A DNA stretch of 64,000 nucleotides from NCBI GenBank assembly GCA_021234155.1, contig JAJEKV010000062.1, forward strand, positions 8,012,425-8,076,424, in the 5' to 3' direction. The notes beneath the pieces were generated by a model. The model was not told the DNA's origin and did not search any database. It saw only the letters and a program-made list of their open reading frames with translations. Every line of letters starts with the position of its first letter. Position 1 is the first letter of the stretch. This DNA is from Isoetes taiwanensis. Lineage: Eukaryota > Streptophyta > Lycopodiopsida > Isoetales > Isoetaceae. This document shows, one piece after another, positions 1 through 12,522 of this stretch. The position numbers and the translations under genes are program-made.

Positions 1-579
1 ATAAGGGGCATATGGCATGTGCGTGCATCAAGTCAGGAGAAACCCCTCTGTATACAGCTGACCCTCCATAGAAACCCCTATGTATACGGTCCCATACTGT
101 CGAAAAATCATACCCGATTCCATACTTTTACACCCAGTCTAAGCTCTTCTTGCCCTACCCTCAACCTTATTTTTACGTCCGAATTTCATTCATGTATCCT
201 ACCCTCTACCGTATTTTTACATCCAAATCAAGAAATGTTGCATCCAAATCGAGATTTAGGGTTCTTCGGTGGGCCATTTGAGTTCAATGGTCACTCGTAA
301 AAATAAGAAAGAAATACTGAATTTTATTTATTTTAATTAAATCGATTTTAGGATGACATCATAACGAAATTCATTATTGATTATTGAATAATGAATTTAA
401 ATTAATTATTGGTCATGATTTTATTTTTAGGGCACGCCTTTTAAGGACGTCATTATGGTGAACTTAAGCCATGCATTTGCCGCCAATGATCGAAGCTCAT
501 TCCCTCTAGCGCTATTCCTCTCCTCTCTCCGTCCGACACTCCTTCTCCCGATCCGCCTATTCCTCTCCCACATTCGACA
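1..579. other. AT-rich intergenic DNA, no gene recognised
   Basis: I see no convincing coding sequence. The first 300 bases contain short repeated phrases (aaacccct and gtatac occur more than once), and short open frames there show no recognisable motif. The stretch runs into the leader of the decayed small gene at 580. Confidence 0.4.
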
Positions 580-911
580 ATGGCGCTGATTAAGACCACC
601 TCCCCTGTTGCCCACTGAAGAATCCGTGGGCTCTGCTCCCACCGAAGGAAGAGGCCGCCGAGGAAGAGGCCGCACCTGAGGAAGAGGCGAAGGGCACTAA
701 GCTGAAGGTTGTCGAAATTTTCCCTGCATGGAAGTGGTGCACATGCAAGATCATGGAGCTCATATCAGCGAAAAAGTTCAGCAATGGGTTGATCGCGTGA
801 CTCCTGCAGGATGAGCGGCTTTTGGAAATGAAAATCCGTGCAAGAGGGAACGATCGTATGTCTTTGCTTAGGATGCCACCTCCGGCGGTCGGTGGTGAAA
901 GCCTCAGTTAG
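580..911 (+). pseudogene. Decayed paralogue of the small transposon-encoded MARTK protein
   Basis: The sequence starts with an ATG reading MALIKTT. After frameshifts it continues with a segment containing SEKVQQWVDR, then DERLLEMKI. This parallels the small minus-strand gene in the 7.6 kb transposon, which reads MARTKIT, then SGKVQHWVDR, then EERLLKMKI, in the same order and at similar spacing. The middle of this copy is expanded by a Glu/Ala-rich run. Stops and at least two frameshifts break it. It lies outside the duplicated units, so the family is dispersed. The biochemical role is unknown. Confidence 0.5.
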
Positions 912-1951
912 TCGACCTCCGTTCCCGCCTCCGTTATTCTGATATCCGCTAAGTTGTGCCCCGGGTTATGCCTCCAGGACGTCATTAATGATAGCTTAGG
1001 TTTTTTTATTTGCCATATGAAATATCCCTGAACTTGTTTTGTAAAGCTCCTGATCTGTTTTTTCTTTTGTAAAGCTCCCCTTTTAGGACCTTTGTTTTGT
1101 AAATGGCCATGAAAACAGGGGATGTAAACCGCCATGCTTGGTGTGAACCTTCCTTTTTGTAAAGTATGTTATTATAATATGAATATGAAGCAGTTTCAGA
1201 CATTGTTCTTGTGTTTTACTTTGTCTCTTAATATGTTTCTTTTATGTAATGTTATTAACCGAAATCAGACTTCAAACATTGTATGCTTTGTTCTTTCTAA
1301 AGTATGATTTTGATTATGTCTTATTGTCTTCACGTCATGCCCTTAAAGTAGATTGTAGGGTAACAGTATCTGCTGTTTTGGAAGCATTTTATTATGCTTC
1401 TGTAAATGCTGCAGAAATAAATCATGGAGTAATGGAATCAAAAAGGCTTAAAGCACACCTAACTAACTAGTTCCACAAGCAACCAGTAGCCACTGTTTAT
1501 TGCATTCAAAGTAAAGTTTAAACAAGATCACAGTTTCCAGTAGCGTACAATGCATTAAGTAAAGCAAAGCAAATAGAACATGCACGAGATTTATACAAAG
1601 CAGAAAAGTGCTCTTAAACTTAAACTGTTGAAATGGTAGCTTTAATCATAAATGATCATTGATAAAGTAGTTCACATTGTTCTGGCTGAACCTTATGAAC
1701 TCCCTAGACCTTCTGCTTGCCCTTGTCACCTACAAAAAAAAATGAAAGAGAAGAGACAGTTAGTAGCAGAATTCAACCATTTGAAGACGTCTAATTTAAT
1801 ATTACCCTACCAATGTTACATTCACGGACAAACTTATTCAGTGTACTCTTTCATTATCATGCGATGGTAAATGTTTTTGCGCAGGTTCATATCTTAAAGA
1901 TGCAAGAGATATGATAGACTCGAGGTCTATATAAGTCGATTATCGGCCGGA
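912..1951. other. Intergenic, no gene recognised
   Basis: This is AT-rich sequence with short ORFs on both strands that show no motif, codon pattern or splice structure I can support. Part of it may be the 3' untranslated region or flank of the decayed gene ending at 911. Confidence 0.35.
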
Positions 1952-4900
1952 TCATAAGTAAACCAAGTGGACTTGCCGTCCTTCTTTGCAATGTTCTTGT
2001 AATATGCGATTTAATTGAACTTCAAAAAGCGGGCGTTTAACTAAGTCCACGGGCTCCCTACTCTCTTTCCATGCACGCCCAGATTTCCTCCTCATGCTAA
2101 GTACCCTACCAAGATACCAAACCTTATGAATTGCAGCAGATTTGTTCCTTTTTCGTGAAGCTTGTGCGGTTTGTGGTGCCACCGCCGATTCCATTGGTTC
2201 TTCGGCACACCTTTGCACAATCTGTCCCAATGCCGAAAGCGAGTTTGTGCATCAACATTACTTTCTTCAATAGAATATACAATAGTCTTAACCCTCGTCA
2301 ACTTTTGTCCTTCGATAGCCACAGTTCCCATTCAAATGACTCACTATAGTTGACTTGAAGATTTTCTTACCTTCCATAACAACATGCCAAGAAACATGAG
2401 ATGGCTTCCTCCTCTCGCATTCATCTAACATTTCACAAACACATGTCGTAATTCAGACCTGGCCACATCATCCTCACTAACTACCTCGTTCCTTTGATCT
2501 TCACCTTCAATCTCCATGTTCTCTTCCGTGGCATCGGTCTCATCTCCCAATGTGGTAGAGCTCGGGTCTACCACCACGACTACTATGAAACCAATCTTCG
2601 GCCTTCCATGGCTCACTAAACTAGCCATCATTCTCCTCAATTGTAATGCCAACGCTTGTGCACAATGCTTGTGCAGCTGACAAGCCCTTCCTTTAAGGCC
2701 TCGATAATCTTGTCATCCGATCCACGCTCAGACCTCGCAAGGTTACTGGTGAGCACATCCCCATTGGTATCTACCTTCTTTTCTAACTCTTCCCAAATGT
2801 GTTCTTGCTTAGCATGTGCTGCGAGGAAAGCGGGGAGGGTAGTGGCTGCTTGAAACTCTGAAATATGATTGAGAGCGGAGGCACTCTCCAACAAGTCTGC
2901 GCCCGTCATAGGCTCTTTAGTTTCGCACCATGCCACCGACTTTAGAGAAGAAGTTCTCACATACGCCCGATCCTGCGGTAATTTGTAAGGGCAACTCTAA
3001 ATGCCCAATTCTGAACTAAAATACTTTATTAGCAAAGACAAAGAAAATGGCATGACAATTGCACGCCTATAAAGGTTTCCCAGACTAATGAAGTTCTTAC
3101 TCAACGAATGCGTCTTTGTTAGCCGTCAACCACAACCTCAAAGCCTGTTATGCACCTAAAGTTTTAAAGATAATACCAGATTGAAAGTAGCAAAATGCAG
3201 TTCCAGCTCACCTAAAGAAGAAGGACACCGTTCGCGGCAGGCTTTAATCCGAGCCCTCAAGTCCAAAGTAGGTGAGAGGAAGATGTCAATATATGATGCC
3301 ACGACTTCCAAATAAACTTTGGTGCCCAAATTCCGCATTGGTGGGCCTGCGGAACCATTGCTTAGTTAGGCCCAAGCATTGCTGAACCTTTCTAGAAGCA
3401 AGGCGTTATGCGGAGCCTCCGCTTTGCCGATCCCGGGCGCTTTCATCGTCTCAAGTTGCAGCCCATGCTTCCCTTGGCATAACTCAAAGACATGGTGTAT
3501 GTCATTGAGAGTCACTAACTCGTTCCCTAAGTACAACCTTCTAGAGGCACTATCCATGGGATTAACAAGCTTCTTACCGTTGTGCACGAAATCTTGGTCA
3601 TGAAGCCCATAAACATCCTTATTTCTCGAGGCACTTAGTGGCCAACCGTCCCATGAAACCTTGAATGTGCTGTCTGGTGCAGACCTGGATGTATAATCTG
3701 CAAACATGCACGCCCTTCTCCTCAAGTCTCCATCCGAGCTGTGGCCGATTAGAGGGCCCACAACCATTCTCAAGTGCACATTCCACAAGTCTTGGATTTG
3801 CTTTTGCCGACGTCTAACCTCAAGGTGATCAAATCATTTACATGTCGAAATAATGGCAAGAACGAAGTCAAGGGCACTTCCTATGCAAGGGATTCACGAT
3901 AAGAACTCTTGCATAGTCTTGAAATGACATTCTCCTCTCGAAGGCATTGATAATTATGTTGTAGCCCTCTTCATCGGAGCCAACTAACACCTCAAATGTG
4001 CCATTACAAGCATGGCCTTCTTTCTTTCCACAAAAGCCGAGCAAGCAGTCATCTCACAGGAATCCAACGTCACCCGGCTTTATGGCGGTCTCTCGACCTC
4101 CGACCACAATTGCTGGAACCCCCCCCAAATCCAAGTGCTGGCGTTGCATGTGTCGAGTGTAGACCTGAGCAAGATGCTTGAATGTTTCTTCCCTAAGACC
4201 GACCTTGTAAAAGAAGCTTTCTCGTGTGGAGCGCATAGTGGTGGACATACTCGGACCTGCAAAATTGAGAGAAAGAAAATTGTGCATTCTTCTCCCTCCC
4301 CATATCTTAATTGTTTCAAACAACGCCTTTGTGGTTTCCCTGTATCTTCTTTTATGCCCTGGTCTGATTATGTTTTGAGCTATGTCCCTTAGAAAATCCC
4401 AAAGAGCTGGTTTTCCACTAAATTTACCTTGCCGATGTGCCTCCACTATGTCTGGCGGCGAATCTGGCGACATCTTTCCCTGTTCATTGACTCCTCTAGA
4501 CTCCCTCTTAGCGACCTTTCTTTCATGGATAATCACAAGTAACTCTCATTTTGGAAAACATTAATTCCTTATGTAACTTCCTTACCTCATGAACTATGGA
4601 GACACAGCCATCTTCTTCATCTCAATTGCATTCAAATAATCGATCTAATACATAATTTTGTGGTTCTAAAGCCCCTTGCCACCTTGTCATCGGTCTGTCT
4701 ATGCACTCTCATGTAAAAATCCCTCTCTTTTTTTTTTAGCGACACATAAAGAACATTGATAATTTTCAAAGGGTTCACCTTTAAAGACGACCCTCTTGCA
4801 TTTCTTATGCCTAAACGAGCCACTAATCTCTATTAAACCCTGCCCAACTACAAATGTATCTTTGCAATGGTTCACAATACCAATGTGTCCCTTCTTTCAG

Positions 4901-6370
4901 CTCATGCGAAAAGGGTCTTAAATCCTTAACTTTATCTCCATACCTATATTTGTTACGCCAATAGCCCCACATAGTAGACCCAAGGGCGTTTACATTCTTA
5001 ATAATCGACAATGAAACCCTAGATACCCTACAAACTTAAAATACAAACCACTTATGAAGCCACTAAGAGTACTCCACGTGAATCTGTTACTTGATGAAGC
5101 TTGGCTTTCGAGCTTGGAGGAGGGCACGGAGGATTTCTTTGCTCATGTCAAAATCAGTCCAATCAAGCGAGATTATTCAACATTATAGCAGCTAAAACGT
5201 AAAACGTGAACACTACTTCTAACAAATAAAATAGAGGTTACCTCTTGCAAAAAGAATGCAATTTTCCTTGTTGCGGTGCGCTTCACCCATTTCTTGACCT
5301 GCCACCTCTTCTTTGCTTGGTCACTTGACTCCTTACGTATTCATGGCGGCATGCACGTGTCTCTTAGATAGAATGTGATCTTTCATGTGGCCATTAAGAC
5401 ATCCGGTTCTTGGAAACGATTAGAAGCCTTTCACACATGGCACAAACAACACGAATGTCATCAAGTTTAGCATATCCACCAATTTTGCTCTCGTATAGCT
5501 TGAACACAACATCAAAATTCTAGTTTCTTCTTGAAACTTTGCAATGGTAGCAGACTAATGTACTTTCTACTAGAGTTTGATTCTCCTTGCAAATGTCCGA
5601 CTCCTCCTCAACATTGCAAGGCCGATCCTTCTTCTCCACACCCTGCTCTCCCTTCTCCTCACACTTGAGGTTGCGCTCGTAATTATCGGCATGACCCTTG
5701 GACTTCAAGTGGCTGCGTTCAAAGTTACACAAGGTGTCATCTCCACCTTTACCATAACGTTTCTCACATTCAAGACACCAAATAGCAAATACTGGTTTAC
5801 CATGGGCATCATAAGAACACAATTCAAACTGTCTTTTTTCGATTCTTTTTACATTGCGACTTTGAACTTAACTTCTTCAAAGCAACTTGCCATTTGGCAA
5901 CATCAAACCTTGTTGCTAACTTGGATAGCAACCTATTCTTTGAAAAATTCAAATCTGATACATCATCTAAAAAGGCGGCATCTTCAACGAGAACAAGTTC
6001 ATCATCATGATTTACCTCTTCATTGAATGCGCTCCTCCGGCTATGATCCGGTCACGGTCTACCATCTCAAATTGGAGATTTTGAGATGAAATGCTCTCAA
6101 CAACAGTCCTCTGCCTTTTTTGTGCAGGCTCTCCAACCACCTTGATAGTAACCTCGTCACCACAAACCTTAAACCTTACCTCCTGCCTTGACGTGAAGGC
6201 CACTTCCCTATCTCCAAGAAATACAAATTCTTTCTCATCCTCCGGTGGCCCGTCTGTCTTATTTCATTCGCGGACATCCAAGTAAGTGCATTCTTGGGAC
6301 ACCATCCGAGGCCAAGGTCAGCCACGATTCCACAACCTTCATTCACCTTAACAACTATCGTCCTTTCCAT
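1952..6370 (-). pseudogene. Large decayed transposase-like gene with N-terminal zinc fingers
   Basis: Coding blocks read on the minus strand in a consistent order. An N-terminal block begins MERTIVVKVNEGCG (6370). A zinc finger with WCLECEKRYGKG and HLKSKGH follows (about 5780-5700), then a second with VVCAMCERLL and HMKDHILSKRH (about 5460-5370). A Cys-rich CSLCVAKKKERDF stretch lies near 4740. Next come IWGGRRMHNFLSLNFAGPS (about 4300), GPLIGHSSDGDLRRR (about 3750), YGLHDQDFVHNGKKLVNP (about 3600), CENFFSKVGG (about 2960) and a C-terminal VWYLGRVLSMRRKSG (about 2120). I recall the same ordered motifs from repetitive ORFs in other plant genomes, so this is a transposable-element protein of a poorly named family. 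Likely introns begin at gtaacc near 5241 and gtaagaac near 3098. Multiple stops and frameshifts make this copy non-functional as written. Confidence 0.6.
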
Positions 6371-7100
6371 TTTTTTTCAAACTTGACACAAGCAAGGAAA
6401 CAACAAAGTAATATTAGAGAGAGCATACGAATTACAATGTATAAGCGTTAGACATGCATGCACAAAACCCGATCTTAACGGACCTTACTTAGATGCAAAA
6501 ACCCTCTAAGAACCAGATTTCCACCACGGATCTCCACGAGAATGGAGGCGAAATGGAGAAAGGGAAGCTTGGCTTGCAAAAAAAGCGAGCATCAACAATG
6601 CAAATGGACTTTAAAATCAAATGCATCAACAATGGTTTATCTTTGCTAGTCTAACTACTTCCTAATCCGTTCATGACTAAACTCATTGCTAGATTTTTTA
6701 TGTGGCGGGGGCGAAAAAAACTCAAAACATTACCTCAAAACACCAAATCCTAAAACGTTTTTACGGCATGTGCGCCTGGTTCAAACCCCTAAAACGTACT
6801 CTTACGGCTCGGCTCTCAAGAAATCCATCCCCGGACCGTGGAAAATGCATACATCTGGGCGCCAAAACGTATGAGCGCCCGCATGTATACGTACTATTTT
6901 TTTTCGAAAAAACCCCTCTCCCGTCCACGCACATGTATTCTACGGAATACATACGTGAACCCCCCGGGCACGAACCCTAAAGTAAAGGGTCTCGATACTT
7001 GCATGCATTTTTTGGAGTAAAAAGATAAGTTATTTGTGAAGGAATAAATATGCAATGCAAAACCATTGTAAAACCATAGATAATATGCCATTGAAATATG
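6371..7100. other. Probable flank or 5' region of the decayed transposase-like element
   Basis: This stretch lies upstream of the minus-strand gene. The part from about 6700 to 7000 has C-rich runs (aacccct, ccccccggg) in otherwise AT-rich DNA, resembling element-terminal DNA. I could not define paired terminal repeats. Confidence 0.25.
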
Positions 7101-7104
7101 CATG

Positions 7105-7215
7105 CACTCTAGATATACTGATTAGTATGCCTCGTGCAATACGCCCATGAATCATATGAAAACCATGCCAAAAAGCGTATAAAATCACAAAAAAAAACCC
7201 CTGTTATAATGCTAC
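7105..7215. repeat. Dispersed repeat (cactctagat family)
   Basis: The sequence from cactctagatatac to ataatgctaca resembles 32332-32445 in unit A, 56722-56830 in unit B, and the reverse complement of about 33070-33185. All share cactctagatgta, an aatcatat core, an A-rich stretch and a rightmost aaacccc-gttat-atgcta motif. This is probably part of a small dispersed transposable element. Confidence 0.5.
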
Positions 7216-9043
7216 ATATTTATCAATAATTGTTATAAGGGACTATATTTAGAGGCACACTTGGTTGTTGTAATAACTTCACAAATAGTTGTAAATCCCT
7301 ACATACTTTATTTGTATATTGCAGAAATAATCAAGATAGTACAGAGCAAGCCATATTTGGCTAAACCACCTCATTTCATGCCTAGTGGAGCAAATAATAA
7401 TAAACACAAAGCGACTGATTATGATTTTATAGCCATGATTTTAGAAAACTTTAGTAGGTTTCCTATAAAGCACAATAACATGCAGACAAATAAATGATGA
7501 AACCTCGCTGAGAAGAATAATTACTGACTGAAATGTTCATGCCAAGCTGCAGTCAGGCTACCTCGATTTTGCTGCAGGCCAGCACATTTGATGGTATTGA
7601 TTCATAAACAAAGTAATTTGGCATGTTTGATGGTGTTGAATTATAAAAAGAGCTTGCCCTTCAGCAACATGCAATGAATTAAAATTGAATGATCTGGAAA
7701 TGCCCTCAAATATAAAGTATATGGTAAGATCGATGCACCAAATTCAGAGATTGAAGCTTCCCTTTACGTTGACAGCTACGAAGAACCAAAATAAAATTGC
7801 TTTAGAAATATGTTTTGAATGGAAAATGTTTAGCGGCGCGCACAAGTTTATCTTAACCATCTAGCAAGGTAGAAAGTGAAAAATGGAGGTAACAACAGAA
7901 AACCATTTCAATAGTCCTGTTGCCTTTTTTAAATAGATTTCTAGTTTCCATTATGTCTAAAAGTCGATCATAAAATTTAAAAATAAAGAGAGATACATAA
8001 AATCATTTCGAATCATTCGGCCTCTTTAAATAGAACTGGGCAGTGTATTTCAAAGGAGAAGTAGCTTGAAAGAAATTCAGCATAAAATTTCACATGGAGG
8101 GCTTCAGGTGTATGTACTTAGAAAAGAAATTTAAATGTAGAGCAATGAAGATCTTATTGAAACACAAATTCTGAGTACGAACCATGAGATTATATGGAAA
8201 GCTTTAGGTCGTGTTGGGCATATACACAAGTTTCAACACCACAGAGGAGAACGTGATAGAAAAGACAGTAATAAAGACATCCTTATACATATATTCAAAT
8301 CCCTTATAACAAATTATTTAGTGAAGGACGTGCAGATGGAGCAAATGATCCTAACAATCTTGGCAGCAAATAGATTAGTGCAATTTGAGGAGGCGTAGGC
8401 TTTGCAATTGCAAATGGATCCATTAAGCAATACCAAAGAAACTGCATTTGGTGTAGCAACCAAAGAGCTATTTTTTTTGTGAGACGAATTGAAAGCCACA
8501 GATGGGTAGCACTTACAATGGAGTGGGGCGTGACCATCTTATGATTGAAAAATTAGTTGTATCAAGCACTATACCTTTAAAATGGTTATTGTGTCATGAT
8601 TGGAAGTGCAATTACATAACCTTGATAAATCGCACTTTATTTGATTAACCCCACAAAGCCGTTAAAATGAAAACAAAACAATCAAACAATTTTTTTTGAA
8701 AGTTGATTAGAAAAAAAGGTTAAACATGCAATATTTCCAGAATGATTGAGAATATATAAACAATGAAAAATGATGCATGGGTATAAATATATGTTCCTTG
8801 GCAGGTGGCACAATCAAGCTTGGGAAGGCTGCGATCTCCGCAATAGAATCGTCAATATAAACTGCTCCTCCCTTGCTCTTCCTTTGATCGCACGCGCATA
8901 TTTCAGATTTAGAAAAACACATAATATATTGGCAACCAAAACAGATAGAAGTTGTGGATATGATACATCCACTTGACTCTGAATTGCCCAAATCTTCTGA
9001 TGCATTGACCATTGACATAAGTTCACAATCTATTTGGCCAAAA
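7216..9043. other. Intergenic, no gene recognised
   Basis: No ORF here has a recognisable domain. The longest minus-strand frame near 8300-8540 lacks motifs and is probably chance. The composition is AT-rich. Confidence 0.35.
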
Positions 9044-9219
9044 TCCTTTTTTATGCTTCCAGAATGCTTGTCTCAAATGATGTAAAATACATGCAACAAA
9101 TCCTGTTTTGTGCTTCCAGAATGCTTGTCTCAAACAATGTGAAATACATGCAATAAATCCTTTTTTTGTGCTTCCGGAATGCTTGTTTCAAACAATGTAA
9201 AATACATGCAACAAATTTA
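9044..9219. repeat. 57-bp tandem repeat, three copies
   Basis: Three consecutive units begin tgcttcc(a/g)gaatgcttgt at 9054, 9111 and 9169. Each contains a caaa-atgt-aaatacatgcaa segment. The period is 57-58 bp, a short minisatellite in non-coding DNA. Confidence 0.85.
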
Positions 9220-12200
9220 AATGTGCCAACATCCATAAAACAAATGAAATGCAAGAAAGAGTGTTGTCATGGAAATGTAAACCAAACATAGAGAATCTAA
9301 AACTATAACAAATACATATAGTAGATGCAATGGGAAATGAGAGGAGCAGACAAATATAAATGGTAATAGTTCAAATCTATCATTTTTGCTAAATAGGAAA
9401 GCATGCAATGCGAGAAAACCAGAATACCTCCTTTTATCTTTGGCAATGCTATGAAGCATTTTTTATCTTCTCCATTGGAAGAAAAGCAAGATGCATGCAA
9501 CACAATCCACAAAACTCAAATCATGGCTTCAAAATAGGCAAAGCTTTAAAAGGGAATGACATCTTGCAAACACAATTGGTTGTATGAAAAACCTCATCTC
9601 TGCAAAAGCGAAATTACAATGGCAGAATGAGATAAAAGTTTGTCATGAAAATAACAATGAAATGTAAGCCAAGAATTTGGAGGTGGCCTTTTGAATGATC
9701 TATGATTCCATTTAACCAAAGATAGATTAAAATGAGAATATACACATCCGTTATGGCGAGAGAACATTCACTCATGCTATTGAAGAGAGTTCTGACTCAA
9801 CGCCTAAAAAACATGAATAAAAATCAAGCAAATCCTCTTTATGGAAAGATACAAAAATAGTAGTACTTCTAACCAAAAAAATGGGTATCTCAACATATAC
9901 ATAGCATCAGCAGACTCTTTAAACTATATAAGAAAAACTGTCAGGTTGAGAAAATCTTGATGTGGAGCCAGAGCACCCCAGCAACAACTCGATTTCAGTT
10001 TAGATGCAATACTGCCGTTGGAATCTGGGTTAGTATATGTTTTAGAATTTTTTCCTTTTGTATCTGGAGCCCAAAGCACAAATCTTACCGATGCATGCTT
10101 TTCAAGACATTAGAAATGATATCTTTGATTCATCCGCATCCTTTCTTGAAATAGATAATGATAGTAATCGTTCTGCTAGGAAAACACATACTTCAACATA
10201 TACGCAGCATCAAACCCTTCAAACGAAATAGAAAAATATTATAAGGTACCAAAAACCTTAATGTCCAGCATGATCTCCCCCAGCAACAACCCCATTTAAT
10301 CTCTGATGGAATACTACCTCTTGGAATTTATATAGAAATATCAGTATGTTCCATATATCGTTCCCTATTCTCTACGTTCCATAAATCGTCATTCTTACCA
10401 ATAGAATCTCAATAAAAAAAATTTGAAGCAGATAGAAGCTTGGGTTGGAAGAAAACTCAATCTATTTGGAGAAAGAAGGAATGATGGAGCTGAGAGAGCC
10501 AGGGCTCGATTCAAATTCCATAGAGAGAAAGGGTGCAATAAAGGAAAACGCAGACGACCAAAATATTCCCGCAGGGGCAAGAGGAAACGCCGCATGCGTC
10601 TGCACATGCAGTGTTCTGGCACAGAAACCAACACCCTCCCATTTTAAAAAAGAAGATGGCAACAATCGCGGCTATTCTGATGCATCCAACGAGGGCCACT
10701 TCAGATGAATCATCATAATCAAGGCCCGATCTATCCGCTCCTCTGCTACGTAAGCATCTGTAATGTGCATAACGACTTTTAGAGAAAAATGTAATGGGAG
10801 GGAAAGGGGCCAGAAAAGCCAAAACAATGCCAGAAATGCCTTTGTGGATTCCGAAACTCACGCCAGAAAAAGCGTTACACCAGTGTGAGAGAGAAAGAGC
10901 AAAAACATTTTAGACAAGTAGGTTCGAGCCTCAGTAGCCAACACCTTCTTTAAGCAGAATCTAACATATTAGCTAGAGTATTTATCATGCTTCTTGTCTA
11001 CATGCTTATGTATTTATCGTCGCCTTTGTGTGCACCCTCATCTTTCCACTTAGACAACTGTCCTTGTGGCAGTTATTTACATGTAAGAGCTTGGGTGTGT
11101 TTCTGTAACAGTTTTTTAATCCGAGTAGTAATATTGTACTAGTCCAACTATATGGTCTCATGGCTAATTGGTCTATATGCAGTCGTAAAGTCTCTTCTAT
11201 TCTTGATTTCTTTTAACGAAAATGACGCACACTTCCACTACTCAACAAATTGCTAGTAACCTCAATAAATTAGAGACTTTATACATCAATTGAATCGTAG
11301 ATTGAATCTCCTCCTTATGGGAGACAAGTATAAAAGAATTGTTGTTAGTCTGTCAGCAACCTTGCTACAAAAAGGGGTGACATATAGGGAATTCTTGTTG
11401 GGCCGAAGCAGAATGATTGCAACGATGTAAACCATATTATTAATGGAATTGGGGGGAAGAGGCAAGGTGCAAAGAATAGTGCTCAGTTTTAACATCGCAA
11501 AAATTTTAATTTTGTTTGGAGTTGCTCGAGTAGGGTAGACAGCCATCCTCCCACATGTTTTTGTTTAAAGTGTAGTTTGATGTAATGTCCAGGATGACAA
11601 TGTTTCACTTTCATATGGTTTTCTTTGCCCTTTCTTGCACAGAGAGGCATAAATGAGGAGAAACATCATCATTTGCTCTTGTCATATAGCCTGGGTCCAT
11701 ATCTTAGTAGTGAAGATGCAGTAAGAGTCTCTTCTTTGTGCCATCTGCTCATTTTGAATTCTCTAGATTTGGTTTGTGCGTCATCCTCATAACATTGGCA
11801 AAGGAAGGGAACATTTTTGCAAAACGAAACAGAGCAAGACCTTTTGGGAGCCTCATCCGAGACTTCCTAAGATCAGCAAACAGAATTTATCTGATGGAAG
11901 TGAAAATCTTATAACTACTAGTTTGTTTGCATATATCCCTCAGGAGTGGGGCACAGAGCGAGTGCTAGTGAACATGACGGATGACACGGGGGGTCAATAG
12001 ATGTTAGAGACAAGATGAGCGTGTAGCAATGGGCCAGGACATGTTTGTAGATGCATAGACAAAACCAGAACATTCTCCTGACAGAAGACATGGGATAGCT
12101 GTAAACAGGGCATGATAAAAGCCGAACATACGCTATATCCGATGTTACACCCTAGCCACATTGATTTTATTTGCTACTGATCTGGAAGGATAAAGACTAC

Positions 12201-12227
12201 ATGCCAAATGGCGACATCACATAGGGC
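9220..12227. other. Intergenic, no gene recognised
   Basis: There are several short ORFs on both strands (for example 10423-10861 and 11776-12000) without recognisable motifs. A frame at 11776-12000 is the most protein-like by eye but ends in a plain stop and has no partner exon that I can identify. The right part probably contains the promoter of the glycosylase gene. Confidence 0.3.
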
Positions 12228-12233
12228 CACGTG
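12228..12233. promoter_or_regulatory. G-box (CACGTG) upstream of the glycosylase gene
   Basis: A palindromic CACGTG within ggccacgtggc lies about 290 bp upstream of the glycosylase ATG. G-boxes bind bZIP and bHLH factors in plants. Function here is inferred only from position and could be chance. Confidence 0.3.
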
Positions 12234-12522
12234 GCTTCAGTAGGACGCCAAAGAAAAGTTACTAAAGTAATTAGTGATAAACTAAAATTACTTTTCTTTG
12301 CTCATTATAACGTGACCAAACAAACGTAAACCCGGGTCGCCCTTCACCGCCATAGCCAAATCCGGCGATTCCTCCCGCGCATAATTCTTGCAATTTTGGA
12401 TCGTTTTTTCTTCCGGCCTGCTTCTTTCCTGTCTTTTTTCGTCTCTGCACCATTTCTTGGAGTAGAAAGAATAGGCATTTTGTGATTCGTTGAGTTTTCT
12501 CTTGAAGTGGACTAGACGAACT

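Noticed and set aside
19-300. 93-codon ORF at the window start
   Set aside because: It has no in-frame ATG at its start, no motif, and runs through C-rich repeated phrases. Treated as chance.
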